The notes below the pieces were generated by a model. It saw only the letters and a list, made by a program, of their open reading frames with translations. It was not told the origin of the DNA and made no database searches. Positions 44,122 to 52,879 of a stretch of DNA of 64,000 nucleotides are shown here, one piece after another. Made by a program: the position numbers and the translations under genes. The DNA is from an uncultured bacterium (GTDB lineage: Bacteria > Bacillota > Clostridia > Lachnospirales > Lachnospiraceae), in NCBI GenBank assembly GCA_905215405.1, contig CAJMQE010000003.1:1-64000 (forward strand), given 5' to 3'. The number at the start of each line of letters is the position of its first letter. The first letter of the stretch is position 1.

Positions 44122-44469
44122 ATGGTTATTAAAAGAGGGGATATCTTTTATGCGGATTTAAGACCTGTCGTAGGAAGCGAACAGGGTGGCATAAGACCCG
44201 TGCTGATAATACAGAATGACACAGGAAACAAACATAGTCCTACCGTAATCTGTGCAGCAATTACATCCAAGATGAATAAGGCAAAATTGCCGACACATGT
44301 TGAAATTGATTCCATGAAATACGATATTGTGAAAGATTCAGTGATTTTACTTGAACAATTGAGAACGATCGATAAAAAGAGATTGAAAGATAAGGTATGC
44401 CATCTGGATAACGAGATCATCGTTCAGGTCAACAGGGCATTACAGATCAGTCTTGAAATGAATGTCTGA
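44122..44469 (+). CDS. ndoA: MazF/NdoA-type endoribonuclease toxin
   Basis: A 115-residue mRNA interferase of the MazF/EndoA (PemK) family. Marks are VIKRGDIFYADLRPVVGSEQ with the catalytic arginine, GGIRPVLIIQNDTGN, VICAAITSKMNKAKLPTHVEI and the conserved serine-bearing VKDSVILLEQLRTIDKKRL. In B. subtilis this enzyme cuts RNA at UACAU and is held by the antitoxin NdoAI encoded just upstream. Here the 144-base gap after alr has only very short frames, none longer than about nine codons, and no antitoxin downstream. TATGGAGTG is upstream of the ATG. Confidence 0.93.
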   Translation: MVIKRGDIFYADLRPVVGSEQGGIRPVLIIQNDTGNKHSPTVICAAITSKMNKAKLPTHVEIDSMKYDIVKDSVILLEQLRTIDKKRLKDKVCHLDNEIIVQVNRALQISLEMNV

Positions 44470-44492
44470 ATTTTTGGCAGGATTTACATATA

Positions 44493-44522
44493 TTGACTGA
44501 TTATGGCACTTTATGATATATT
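44493..44522 (+). promoter_or_regulatory. Promoter of the CorC leader transcript
   Basis: TTGACT and an extended -10 TGATATATT are separated by 18 bases. The start would fall near 44529, about 255 bases before the CorC coding region. Confidence 0.75.
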
Positions 44523-44528
44523 AACCGA

Positions 44529-44784
44529 AAGACAGCGAGTAAGGTGGCGTAAATACCTGCATTGCAGAAAGTGTTATTTCCCGCGGCGCGTGTCGCGGGA
44601 AATCGCTTACTACAGCTGTACGAAATCACGAAAAAAGGCTGTTTCTTATAGAACAACATAAATTCCGTGAATGATCCGGATACAACTGGATAAAAAAGCA
44701 GAGGAAAATAATTACAAATAAGGAGAATGTGCAAAGCCCGAAATTTCTTTTGCTTCTACGCATGGGCGATACTTGAGACAAAGT
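44529..44784 (+). promoter_or_regulatory. Long structured leader, candidate cis-regulatory RNA
   Basis: AGTAAG (44539-44544) pairs with CTTACT (44606-44611), closing a junction that holds CTGC-ATT-GCAG and the very stable ATTTCCCGCG-N8-CGCGGGAAAT (44576-44603). The GC-rich hairpin stands out in AT-rich surroundings. Further on, AAGGAG at 44720-44725 has no suitable start for the main gene. A 52-codon frame (44503-44661) overlaps the structure, but its ATG precedes the predicted transcript start and has no ribosome site. It matches no riboswitch consensus I know, including the M-box. Confidence 0.5.
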
Positions 44785-46110
44785 ATGCACGAAAATATTA
44801 TGAATGACGGTCACCCCGCCATGGGAATAGGATTATTTATTTTATTTATTATTGTAAATGCGATCTTATACGCATTTGGAGCGGCAATTCAGGCTGTAAA
44901 TGAAAATATGATACAGGAAAAAGCAGAGGAAGGGGATAAAAAATCTGCAAAGATCGCTAAAATGATCGATAAACCTGCAAATCTTGTCAATTCCATTCAT
45001 ATGGCTGCAATCATTACTAATATGCTTGCAGGCGCATGGATCGTGGGAACAGTGGCACAAGGAATTGAGAAAGCAGCAAGTATGAATACCAACGTGTGGA
45101 TATCCTGGCTGACAGGGATCATACTGGTCATTATTCTTGCTATTTTTGGTATTCTGGTACCAAAGAAAGTCGCGGAAAGAAACGCAAAGAAATATGTATA
45201 CAAGCTGTTGCCAGCGGTCTCCGTGATCCTTATGATCATGAGTCCGATCACATTTATGATTACAAAAATCAGTAATTGTGTAGTGATGCTGTTCGGCATC
45301 GATCCTTATGACAATGGAGATAATGTGACAGAGGAAGAAATTATTACGATGGTCAATGAAGGTCATGAACAGGGCGTTCTTTTGGCCAGCGAAGCCGAAA
45401 TGATCACAAATATTGTGGAATTTGGAGACAAAGAAGCACATGATATTATGACACACAGAAAGAATATCATTGCGATAGACGGAAATCAGACGATCAGTCA
45501 GGCGTTTGAAATTGTCAATAATGAGAGCAATACCAGATTCCCTGTATATGATGGTAATATTGATAATATTATAGGTATTCTGCATTTAAAGGATCTGATC
45601 AAGATCTATGCGGATAGCAGTAAAAGAAATCATACGATTCTGGATTTAAAAGATGAAATGCTTTTTCAGGCGCATTTTATCCCTGAGACCAGAAATATCA
45701 ATGCACTGTTTAAATCCATGCAGTCAGAGAAGATACATATGGCAATTGTTGTCGATGAATATGGTCAGACAGCAGGTATTGTAACGATGGAAGATATTCT
45801 GGAGGAAATTGTCGGTAACATCATGGATGAGTATGACAAGGATGAGCAGTTGATGGTTGCCCAGCCAGATGGAAGTTATATTATGGATGGTGCCACAATG
45901 CTTGATGATATCGAAGATCTGCTAGATATTGAATTTGAAGATGAAGATTTTGATACACTGAATGGATTTATGACATCGATGCTCGGAAAAATACCGGAAG
46001 CAAATGAACAATTTGAATGTGAGTATGAAGGGTATCGTTTTCAGATTCTTTCAGTTGAAAATAAATTGATAAAAAAAGTTAGAGTAAGTAAAGTTTCACA
46101 GGCTGAATAA
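44785..46110 (+). CDS. CorC/HlyC family membrane protein (CNNM-type)
   Basis: A 441-residue protein of the family formerly called hemolysin III-like or TlyC, now linked to magnesium or cobalt efflux (CorC, MpfA). The N-terminal DUF21 domain (about 10-175) has four hydrophobic segments. Two CBS domains follow (about 215-340; DIMTHRKNIIAI, VVDEYGQTAGIVTMEDILEEIVG), then a C-terminal CorC_HlyC domain in the last 80 residues. The start is uncertain: ATG 44785 and ATG 44800 both lack a clear ribosome site. A long leader with its own promoter precedes it, suggesting regulated expression. Confidence 0.9.
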   Translation: MHENIMNDGHPAMGIGLFILFIIVNAILYAFGAAIQAVNENMIQEKAEEGDKKSAKIAKMIDKPANLVNSIHMAAIITNMLAGAWIVGTVAQGIEKAASMNTNVWISWLTGIILVIILAIFGILVPKKVAERNAKKYVYKLLPAVSVILMIMSPITFMITKISNCVVMLFGIDPYDNGDNVTEEEIITMVNEGHEQGVLLASEAEMITNIVEFGDKEAHDIMTHRKNIIAIDGNQTISQAFEIVNNESNTRFPVYDGNIDNIIGILHLKDLIKIYADSSKRNHTILDLKDEMLFQAHFIPETRNINALFKSMQSEKIHMAIVVDEYGQTAGIVTMEDILEEIVGNIMDEYDKDEQLMVAQPDGSYIMDGATMLDDIEDLLDIEFEDEDFDTLNGFMTSMLGKIPEANEQFECEYEGYRFQILSVENKLIKKVRVSKVSQAE

Positions 46111-46135
46111 CAGCGCTTTTTGTATTTTACTACGT

Positions 46136-46216
46136 GCAGACTGGGAAAAACCAGTAAATATGCATGTTCCAGGATTTTTATATTAATGAGTAAGCTTCTA
46201 ATCATGGACAGTCTGC
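46136..46216 (+). promoter_or_regulatory. Leader with mutually exclusive stems before the sulfhydrylase gene
   Basis: GCAGACTG (46136-46143) can pair with CAGTCTGC (46209-46216), or its ACTG end can form ACTGG-GAAAAA-CCAGT (46140-46155). The two pairings exclude each other. No SAM-I box, T-box or terminator T-tract is seen, so any control would be at translation or by an unknown ligand. Confidence 0.35.
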
Positions 46217-46269
46217 TTGCATTATTGTAGAAGGCCCATTAATCAATAAGAGAAATGGAGAAAAGAAAA

Positions 46270-47556
46270 ATGAGTGATTACAGTATTGAAACAAAATGTA
46301 TTCAGAGTGGATGGCAGCCAAAGAATGGTGAGCCTAGAATTCTGCCAATTGTACAGAGTACAACTTTTAAGTATGAGACAAGTAAACAGATGGGTGCACT
46401 TTTTGATCTTGAAGAGTCCGGATATTTTTATTCCAGACTGCAGAATCCAACGAACGATGTAGTCGCAAGTAAGATCTGCGACTTGGAAGGTGGCGTTGGT
46501 GCAATGCTTTTATCCTCTGGCCAGTCAGCGAACTTCTTCGCTGTATTTAATATTTGTGAAGCTGGAGATCATATTGTCAGTACATCAGCAATTTATGGCG
46601 GAACATTTAATCTGTTCGCAGTTACAATGAAAAAATTTGGTATCGAGTGTACATTTGTTGATCCGGATGCATCCGAAGAAGAGATCCAGAAAGCATTCAG
46701 ACCAAATACAAAGGTTATGTTCGGTGAGACAATCGCTAATCCTGCACTGACAATTCTTGATATTGAAAAGATGGCAAATATCGCACATAAAAACAATGTT
46801 CCACTGATCGTGGACAATACTTTTGCAACACCTATTAACTGCAGACCTTTTGAATGGGGTGCAGATATTGTTACGCACTCAACTACAAAATACATGGATG
46901 GACATGCTGCGACCCTCGGTGGCTGTATCGTAGATAGTGGTAATTTTGACTGGGATGCCTATGGTGAAAAATATCATGGCCTTACACGTCCAGATCCATC
47001 TTATCATGGTGTTACTTATACAAAGCAGTTCGGTAAAATTGCTTACATTGAAAAAGCAACCGTACAGTTAATGAGAGATCTTGGTTCTATGCAGTCTCCG
47101 CAGAATGCATTTATCTTAAATCTTGGTCTGGAAACACTTGCGCTGAGAATGGAAAGACATTGTGAAAACGCACAGAAAGTTGCTGAATATCTGGAAAAGA
47201 ACGATAAAGTGGCATGGGTAAACTATGCAGGTCTGAAAGGCAATAAATACTATGACAGAGCTAAGAAGTATATGCCAAATGGTACCTGTGGCGTAATTTC
47301 ATTCGGACTTAAAGGTGGAAGAGATGTTGCAGAACAGTTCATGGATCATTTAAAACTTGCAGCAATCGTTACACATGTTGCTGATGCAAGAACATCCGTC
47401 CTTCATCCAGCCAGCCATACACATAGACAGATGACAGATGAACAGCTTCTTGAAGCTGGCGTACAGCCAGATCTGATCCGATTCTCTGTTGGTATTGAAA
47501 AAGCAGAAGATATCATTGCTGATATCGAGCAGGCATTAAAAGCAGCTGAAAAATAA
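46270..47556 (+). CDS. O-acetylhomoserine sulfhydrylase (homocysteine synthase)
   Basis: A 428-residue Cys/Met-metabolism PLP enzyme. Family marks are PIVQSTTFKYET, YSRLQNPTNDVVASKI, a LLSSGQSANFFAVF loop, and the PLP lysine in HSTTKYMDGH. The length and the insert HGLTRPDPSYHGVTYTK favour the O-acetylhomoserine sulfhydrylase group, which adds sulfide to make homocysteine, over cystathionine gamma-synthase. Homocysteine would go to MetH at 36770. ATG 46270 follows TGGAG; ATG 46255 is in frame. The codon bias suggests strong expression. A terminator follows. Confidence 0.93.
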   Translation: MSDYSIETKCIQSGWQPKNGEPRILPIVQSTTFKYETSKQMGALFDLEESGYFYSRLQNPTNDVVASKICDLEGGVGAMLLSSGQSANFFAVFNICEAGDHIVSTSAIYGGTFNLFAVTMKKFGIECTFVDPDASEEEIQKAFRPNTKVMFGETIANPALTILDIEKMANIAHKNNVPLIVDNTFATPINCRPFEWGADIVTHSTTKYMDGHAATLGGCIVDSGNFDWDAYGEKYHGLTRPDPSYHGVTYTKQFGKIAYIEKATVQLMRDLGSMQSPQNAFILNLGLETLALRMERHCENAQKVAEYLEKNDKVAWVNYAGLKGNKYYDRAKKYMPNGTCGVISFGLKGGRDVAEQFMDHLKLAAIVTHVADARTSVLHPASHTHRQMTDEQLLEAGVQPDLIRFSVGIEKAEDIIADIEQALKAAEK

Positions 47557-47593
47557 AAGCATGTAAAAATAAAGAATGTAAAAATATAGGAAA

Positions 47594-47633
47594 AGATCTG
47601 GTAGAGTGGAGTGACTCAGCCAGGTCTTTTTTG
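47594..47633 (+). terminator. Terminator after the sulfhydrylase gene
   Basis: GATCTGG pairs with CCAGGTC, with a small inner stem (AGTGGAGTGACT), followed by six T. Confidence 0.85.
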
Positions 47634-47761
47634 TTTCTAGCAGAAGCTGGATATGCTTTTTCGTTTTTCGTAATAATTGCAAAATTTATGGAATAAATAT
47701 AATCCGCAACTGATATGATATACTAATCCTGTTATGTTGCATTGAAAAGAAATGGAGTATC

Positions 47762-48304
47762 ATGAAGAAGTTCGAGGGGACCAAGTCAGAAGAAAATCTG
47801 AGAATGGCACTTGCTGGAGAATCCCAGGCTGGAGCCAGGTATCGGATCTATGCAGAAAAGGCGAAGGAAGATGGCTTTGAACAGATCGGTGCCATATTTG
47901 ATGAGACCGCCAATAATGAAAACGAACATGCTGAAATGTGGTATAAAATGCTGAATAATGGTATAATAGCCGATACAAAACAGAATCTTACGAATTCTGT
48001 TGAAGGTGAAGATTATGAGTGGATGACCATGTATCCACAGTTCGCAAAAGAAGCAAGGGAAGATGGCTTTGAAGAACTGGCTAAATTGTTTGATGAAGCT
48101 GCTGAAATTGAAGAAGCGCATGCCAAAAGATTTATTCAGTTACTTGAAAATGTGGAAAATGGCATGGTATTTACAAAAGAGGGTGACGCGATCTGGGTTT
48201 GCAGAAACTGTGGTTACGTTCATGTTGGCAAGACAGCACCGGAGAAATGCCCATTCTGTGGATTCCCACAGGGGTATTTTGAGCTGAAGGCACAGAACTA
48301 TTAG
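47762..48304 (+). CDS. Rubrerythrin
   Basis: A 180-residue non-heme iron peroxidase that reduces hydrogen peroxide in anaerobes. The ferritin-like four-helix part (about 1-140) has the paired ExxH motifs (NNENEHAEMW and EIEEAHAKRF). The C-terminal rubredoxin-like domain has CRNCGYVHVG and CPFCGFPQGYFEL, which hold one iron. An extended -10 (TGATATACT, 47716-47724) lies upstream without a clear -35, and TGGAG precedes the ATG. It is a single gene in the cytoplasm, expected to respond to oxygen or peroxide. Confidence 0.96.
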   Translation: MKKFEGTKSEENLRMALAGESQAGARYRIYAEKAKEDGFEQIGAIFDETANNENEHAEMWYKMLNNGIIADTKQNLTNSVEGEDYEWMTMYPQFAKEAREDGFEELAKLFDEAAEIEEAHAKRFIQLLENVENGMVFTKEGDAIWVCRNCGYVHVGKTAPEKCPFCGFPQGYFELKAQNY

Positions 48305-48552
48305 TGCCGTATAGATATCAGCGAAAGAAAAAGGAACAGGGCAAGTGCATCAGGAGAATCTGTATGAAATGTACACAAGAGCCAAAATGCGTATGATACC
48401 AGGGAAGAGTGTTACGAACGAAGAAAAGCACAGGGTGAAATGGACAGAAGACAGATTGTACGGATGAAAAAGAGAAAAAGGACTTGAGGAAAAGAAAAAA
48501 GATAAATCATATCGAAAAGTTACATAGAAAAGACAGAAAGCAGGAAAGAAAT

Positions 48553-49359
48553 ATGAAACTGACAAAAGACCGAAAGGTGAATAAAGAACAGACGAAAAGT
48601 GCAACAAGATCCCGAATTGGCAAAATACTGGTGAAGACAGCGATGATTCTGGTGTGGATCATAATCTGGCAGGTGGCATCTGTGGGAGTCGATAATGATC
48701 TGTTATTTCCAGGACCGTTGAGTGTCCTTAAAAGTCTGGAGAAACTGCTGATGGGTAAAGAGTTCTATCTGATTATCCGCAACAGTTTTATCCGGATCAC
48801 AGCAGGATTTTTGCTGGCATTTGCAGCAGGCATTCTGGTGGCGGCTCTTTCATCGATATGCAGAGGGGTGGAGGAATTTCTCTCACCTCTGATTTATTGT
48901 GCAAAGGCCTTACCAGTTGCCTCTTTTATTATATTGCTTCTGATTCTTGTCGGATCAGAAAATGTAGCAGCTATCATATCCTTTATTGTGGTATTTCCAA
49001 TGATTTATATTGGAACATTGGAAGGAATCCGTCAGATTGATAAAAGGTTGCTGGAAATGGCGCAGGTCTTTCATATGGGATGGGCGAGAAAACTCCGCTA
49101 TATCTATGCACCTCAGGTATTTCCCTACATTGTGGCCAATTGCAGAGTCGCATTCGGAATGTGCTGGAAGGCTGGTGTATCAGCAGAAGTAATCGGAATC
49201 CCGAAGAAATCAATAGGAGAACAGATGTATCTTTCAAAATTGTATCTGCAGACAGCAGAACTTCTTGCGTGGAGTATTGCAATTGTGATCATCAGTGCTG
49301 TTTTTGAACAGCTTTTTATAAAAGTACTGGAACTGATAAAAAGGAGACTGGAAAGATAA
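48553..49359 (+). CDS. ABC transporter permease (SsuC/ThiX-like)
   Basis: A 268-residue inner-membrane permease of the BPD_transp_1 family, close to the nitrate/sulfonate/thiamine-precursor group, with about six membrane segments. The EAA-type loop is visible around LLEMAQVFHMGWARKLRYIYAPQVFPY. ATG 48553 lies after AGGAAAG; the frame opens earlier without support. It ends exactly where the ATPase gene begins, so the two are translationally linked. No substrate-binding protein gene is adjacent, leaving the import specificity open; a thiamine precursor or sulfonate is possible. Confidence 0.88.
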   Translation: MKLTKDRKVNKEQTKSATRSRIGKILVKTAMILVWIIIWQVASVGVDNDLLFPGPLSVLKSLEKLLMGKEFYLIIRNSFIRITAGFLLAFAAGILVAALSSICRGVEEFLSPLIYCAKALPVASFIILLLILVGSENVAAIISFIVVFPMIYIGTLEGIRQIDKRLLEMAQVFHMGWARKLRYIYAPQVFPYIVANCRVAFGMCWKAGVSAEVIGIPKKSIGEQMYLSKLYLQTAELLAWSIAIVIISAVFEQLFIKVLELIKRRLER

Positions 49360-49947
49360 ATGAAAGAGAACATAATCAAAATAGAACATTTATATAAAGC
49401 ATTTGATGGTACAGAGGTGTTAAAAGATCTCAGTTTTACCATTCCCTCTAATACAGTGATTGGTCTGATGGGAGAGTCGGGAATTGGCAAAACGACGCTT
49501 CTGCGTATTCTAATGGGATTGGAAAAAGCAGATGCGGGAACAATTACTGGGCTTAAAGATTGCAGGATATCTGCGGCTTTTCAGGAAGACAGGCTTTGCG
49601 ACAATCTATCAGCAGTCACAAATGTAAAAATGGTCCTGAAGCGTAGTATTACGGCAGAAGAAGTAGCAGAAGAACTAAAACACCTTCTTCCGGAAGCTGC
49701 CGTTTTCAGAAAAGCAGCACAATTAAGTGGAGGAATGAGACAACGGGTAGCAATTGTTCGCGCAATGATGGCGGAGAGTGATCTGGTAATACTGGACGAA
49801 CCATTTAAAGGACTGGATCCGGAAAATAAACATAAGGTAGTTGAATATATTAAAAAAAGACAGGAAAACCGCTCAATACTGCTGGTTACACACGATCATG
49901 AAACAGTTTCACAGTTTAATGCGGTAATTTATGTATTGACAAAGTAA
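49360..49947 (+). CDS. ABC transporter ATP-binding protein (SsuB/ThiZ-like)
   Basis: A 195-residue ATPase for the permease directly upstream. Walker A is GESGIGKTT, the signature is LSGGMRQR, Walker B is LVILDEP and the switch histidine is in VTHDHE. It is about fifty residues shorter than typical SsuB proteins, lacking part of the C-terminal region. It is still complete through the catalytic motifs, so it is probably functional. The missing binding protein may be elsewhere in the genome. Confidence 0.9.
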   Translation: MKENIIKIEHLYKAFDGTEVLKDLSFTIPSNTVIGLMGESGIGKTTLLRILMGLEKADAGTITGLKDCRISAAFQEDRLCDNLSAVTNVKMVLKRSITAEEVAEELKHLLPEAAVFRKAAQLSGGMRQRVAIVRAMMAESDLVILDEPFKGLDPENKHKVVEYIKKRQENRSILLVTHDHETVSQFNAVIYVLTK

Positions 49948-50086
49948 GTTCAAGTTGCTACAATTACTGAAATGACAAATTTACAGATAATATATTATAT
50001 TTCAAGACTATATGATAGTAAAAATGATATAGATAGATAATTATTTTGTCGTTTAATGTGTTAAATTATTGAAAGGCGGTAGTTTT

Positions 50087-50578
50087 ATGAGACAGGCAGT
50101 GTTATCGATCCTGGTTGATAATTCAGCAGGGGTACTTAGCAGAGTAGCTGGATTGTTCAGCAGAAGAGGATATAATATTGACAGCCTTACAGTAGGGGTT
50201 ACACAGGATGCAAGGGTTTCCAGGATGACAGTCGCTGTGAGTGGTGAAGATGATGTGCTGGAACAGATCCGCAAACAATTATTGAAACTGGCCGATGTCA
50301 GAGAGGTCAGAGAATTACCGGCAGATGCTTCGGTCTGCAGGGAATTGATTCTTGTAAAGGTAGCAGCAACAGCAGAACAGAGACAATCTGTAATTGCAAT
50401 TGCAGATATATTCAGAGCAAAGGTCGTTGATGTCTGTAGCAGATCGATGATGATCGAACTGACAGGAAATCAGGCAAAGCTCAATGCTTTTACAGAATTA
50501 CTTGATGGTTTTAAAATTACAGAACTGGCGCGCACGGGCATTACCGGGTTGGCACGAGGAGCTGCAAGTTTAAAATAA
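50087..50578 (+). CDS. ilvN: Acetolactate synthase small (regulatory) subunit
   Basis: A 163-residue regulatory subunit that binds valine and activates acetolactate synthase, the first step of branched-chain amino-acid synthesis. The N-terminal ACT domain (QAVLSILVDNSAGVLSRVAGLFSRRGYNIDSL region, about 2-75) and the C-terminal domain (ELILVKV, then RAKVVDV) are in order. AAAGGCGG lies before ATG 50087. The catalytic subunit gene is not in this window. ilvC follows after 31 bases, giving the common ilvN-ilvC order. Confidence 0.95.
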   Translation: MRQAVLSILVDNSAGVLSRVAGLFSRRGYNIDSLTVGVTQDARVSRMTVAVSGEDDVLEQIRKQLLKLADVREVRELPADASVCRELILVKVAATAEQRQSVIAIADIFRAKVVDVCSRSMMIELTGNQAKLNAFTELLDGFKITELARTGITGLARGAASLK

Positions 50579-50609
50579 ATAAAAATATTAATATGGAGGT
50601 ACCATTATC

Positions 50610-51626
50610 ATGGCAAAGATTTATTATCAGCAGGATTGTAACTTATCATTACTTGACGGAAAAACAATTGCTGTAATTGGTTACGGTAGTCAGGGACATG
50701 CACATGCTTTAAATGCAAGAGAGTCAGGTTGCAATGTCATTATTGGTTTGTATGAAGGCAGTAAATCATGGGCTAAAGCAGAAGCTCAGGGATTTAAAGT
50801 ATATACAGCAGCAGAAGCTGCTAAGAGAGCAGATATTATCATGATTCTTATTAACGATGAGAGACAGGCAAAGATGTACAAAGAGTCTGTTGAGCCAAAT
50901 CTTGAACCAGGTAATATGTTAATGTTCGCTCATGGCTTCGCTATCAACTTCAAGCAGATCCAGCCACCTAAGGATGTTGATGTTACAATGATCGCACCTA
51001 AGGGACCAGGTCATACAGTAAGAAGCGAATATCAGGAAGGAAAAGGTGTTCCTTGTCTGATCGCCGTTGAACAGGATGCTACAGGAAAAGCAAAAGATTT
51101 AGCTTTAGCTTATTCATTAGCAATCGGTGGTGCAAGAGCTGGTGTTCTTGAAACTACATTCAGAGTTGAAACAGAAACAGACCTCTTTGGTGAGCAGGCA
51201 GTACTTTGCGGTGGTGTTTGTGCACTTATGCAGACAGGTTATGAAGTACTTGTTGAAGCTGGATATGCTCCAGAAAATGCTTACTTCGAATGTATCCATG
51301 AAATGAAACTGATCGTTGATCTGATCAACCAGAGTGGTTTCGCAGGCATGAGATATTCAATTTCAAATACAGCTGAATATGGTGATTACATCACAGGACC
51401 AAAGCTCATCACAGAAGAAACAAAGAATACAATGAGAAAGATCCTTTCAGATATTCAGGATGGTACATTTGCAAAAGACTTCTTACTTGATATGCAGGCA
51501 GCAGGTCAGGTTCACTTCAATGCAATGAGAAGAAAAGCAGCTGAACATCCATCAGAAAAAGTTGGTGCTGAATTAAGAAAGCTTTACAGCTGGAACACAG
51601 AAGAAACAAAGCTGATCAACAACTAA
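50610..51626 (+). CDS. ilvC: Ketol-acid reductoisomerase
   Basis: A 338-residue class I enzyme that isomerises and reduces acetolactate or acetohydroxybutyrate with NAD(P)H and magnesium. The Rossmann motif is GYGSQGHAHALN, the catalytic and metal residues appear in MIAPKGPGHTVR, DLFGEQAVLCGG and FECIHEMKLIVDL. The length is typical. GGAGGT precedes the ATG. The codon choice is that of a strongly expressed gene. It is followed by a terminator. Confidence 0.98.
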   Translation: MAKIYYQQDCNLSLLDGKTIAVIGYGSQGHAHALNARESGCNVIIGLYEGSKSWAKAEAQGFKVYTAAEAAKRADIIMILINDERQAKMYKESVEPNLEPGNMLMFAHGFAINFKQIQPPKDVDVTMIAPKGPGHTVRSEYQEGKGVPCLIAVEQDATGKAKDLALAYSLAIGGARAGVLETTFRVETETDLFGEQAVLCGGVCALMQTGYEVLVEAGYAPENAYFECIHEMKLIVDLINQSGFAGMRYSISNTAEYGDYITGPKLITEETKNTMRKILSDIQDGTFAKDFLLDMQAAGQVHFNAMRRKAAEHPSEKVGAELRKLYSWNTEETKLINN

Positions 51627-51660
51627 TTCATTTATAAAATAAGTTAGAATTACATAGAAG

Positions 51661-51711
51661 ACTTCCTGAAGAGGTAACAAGATGAAACGACCTCTGCAGG
51701 GAGTTTTTTTA
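51661..51711 (+). terminator. Terminator of ilvN-ilvC
   Basis: ACTTCCTG-AAGAGGT pairs with ACCTCT-GCAGGGAGT (one small bulge), followed by seven T. Confidence 0.92.
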
Positions 51712-51898
51712 TTGTCTAAATGAATCATTCTTTCAAAGTGTATACTAGATGCAGGACTATATAAATAGTGCATAATAATCATTGCGTTTGAACGAATATG
51801 TTTGTATAATAAGTACAAAAGCTGCAAACGAAAGCTTGTTTTTTTACAAAAGATACGTATCAAATAATTTGAAATAAAGCATCGTCTGGAGGCTTGCA

Positions 51899-52756
51899 AT
51901 GCATTATAAAATAAGTGAACTTTCAAAATTATTGAATGTATCTACAAATACGGTAAGGCGTTATGAGGATATGGGCTACATTACCTCTGTGAGAAGTAAG
52001 GACAGTGGATACCGTTATTATGACGAAAGTGAAGTGGCAAAGGCCATGTCTGTTCGGCTCCTTAGAAAATACGGATTTACACATACACAATTGGCAGATA
52101 TGAAGAAGATATCATTGCCGGAACTTGTACATATCTTTGAAAATAGACTGGAACAGTTGGATACACAGATCGCTTATCTAAGTAATCTGCGACACGGATT
52201 AAAAGATGATATTGTTCTTATGAATCAAGTCAGTCAGTTGAAAACACCGGGATATTTTAGAGAGACGATCCCGCTGTCATATGTTCTGTACCAGGAAGGT
52301 GACAGGATCCTGAACGAAGAGGGAAGATTAAGAAAAGTGCAGGAGTTTTTATATCATTCTCCGGAGGTACAAATGATCTATCTTTTGAGACAGGCAGATA
52401 TCAAACGGGAGGAATTTCGCCTGAATCTTGGATGGACAGTTAAGGTAACGGATCTTGAGAAGTATGGGATTCAGGAAAATCAATATACCAGCAGGTATGA
52501 TAAGACAAATGCTTTATTTATGGTCATAAAAGTGGATACCAGTCTGAACTTATTAAAGTCCACAGAATATGAAAAAGTGAAAGAGATTTTTCTGGGGAGG
52601 CAGATGTCCTATATGAAGGAGCATGGGTTACGTTTGAATGGCGATGTTATGGGAATCGTGATCGCTTCATTTATGGAAAATGGAACACACTGGCAGTATG
52701 TTTTACTGTGTACGCCATTTACAGATGCTGGAGACCAAAAGGCAATAGAAAAATAA
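51899..52756 (+). CDS. MerR-family transcriptional regulator (BmrR-like length)
   Basis: A 285-residue regulator. The N-terminal winged helix (KISELSKLLNVSTNTVRRYEDMGYI, then GYRYYDESEVAKA, about 1-72) is the MerR DNA-binding domain. A coiled helix (about 80-115) forms the dimer. A C-terminal effector domain of about 160 residues, of the size seen in BmrR-type sensors, has no metal-binding cysteines. MerR proteins distort promoters whose -35 and -10 are too far apart. Such a promoter lies just downstream at 52880-52910, before the pectin esterase gene, so that gene is the likely target. TCTGGAGG precedes the ATG. Confidence 0.9.
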   Translation: MHYKISELSKLLNVSTNTVRRYEDMGYITSVRSKDSGYRYYDESEVAKAMSVRLLRKYGFTHTQLADMKKISLPELVHIFENRLEQLDTQIAYLSNLRHGLKDDIVLMNQVSQLKTPGYFRETIPLSYVLYQEGDRILNEEGRLRKVQEFLYHSPEVQMIYLLRQADIKREEFRLNLGWTVKVTDLEKYGIQENQYTSRYDKTNALFMVIKVDTSLNLLKSTEYEKVKEIFLGRQMSYMKEHGLRLNGDVMGIVIASFMENGTHWQYVLLCTPFTDAGDQKAIEK

Positions 52757-52876
52757 CTGGGAACAAGAAGCTGAAAACAATATCTATACAACTTGAAACT
52801 GAAAACAATATGTAAATAAATGGAACCTGAAAACAACAGCCAAATAACTTGCAACCAGAAAGCAACAGCTAAATAA
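52757..52876. repeat. Decaying repeats of about 29 bp
   Basis: Four imperfect units share a core close to CTGAAAACAA followed by a TAAATAA-like tail (for example CTGAAAACAATATGTAAATAA and CTGAAAACAACAGCCAAATAA). They lie between the MerR stop codon and the MerR-type promoter. No coding function is visible. Confidence 0.7.
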
Positions 52877-52879
52877 ATA

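Noticed and set aside
44503..44661. Basic 52-codon frame with CxxC inside the CorC leader
   Set aside because: Its ATG lies before the predicted transcript start and has no ribosome site, and it overlaps a strong RNA hairpin. It is kept only as an alternative explanation for the leader.
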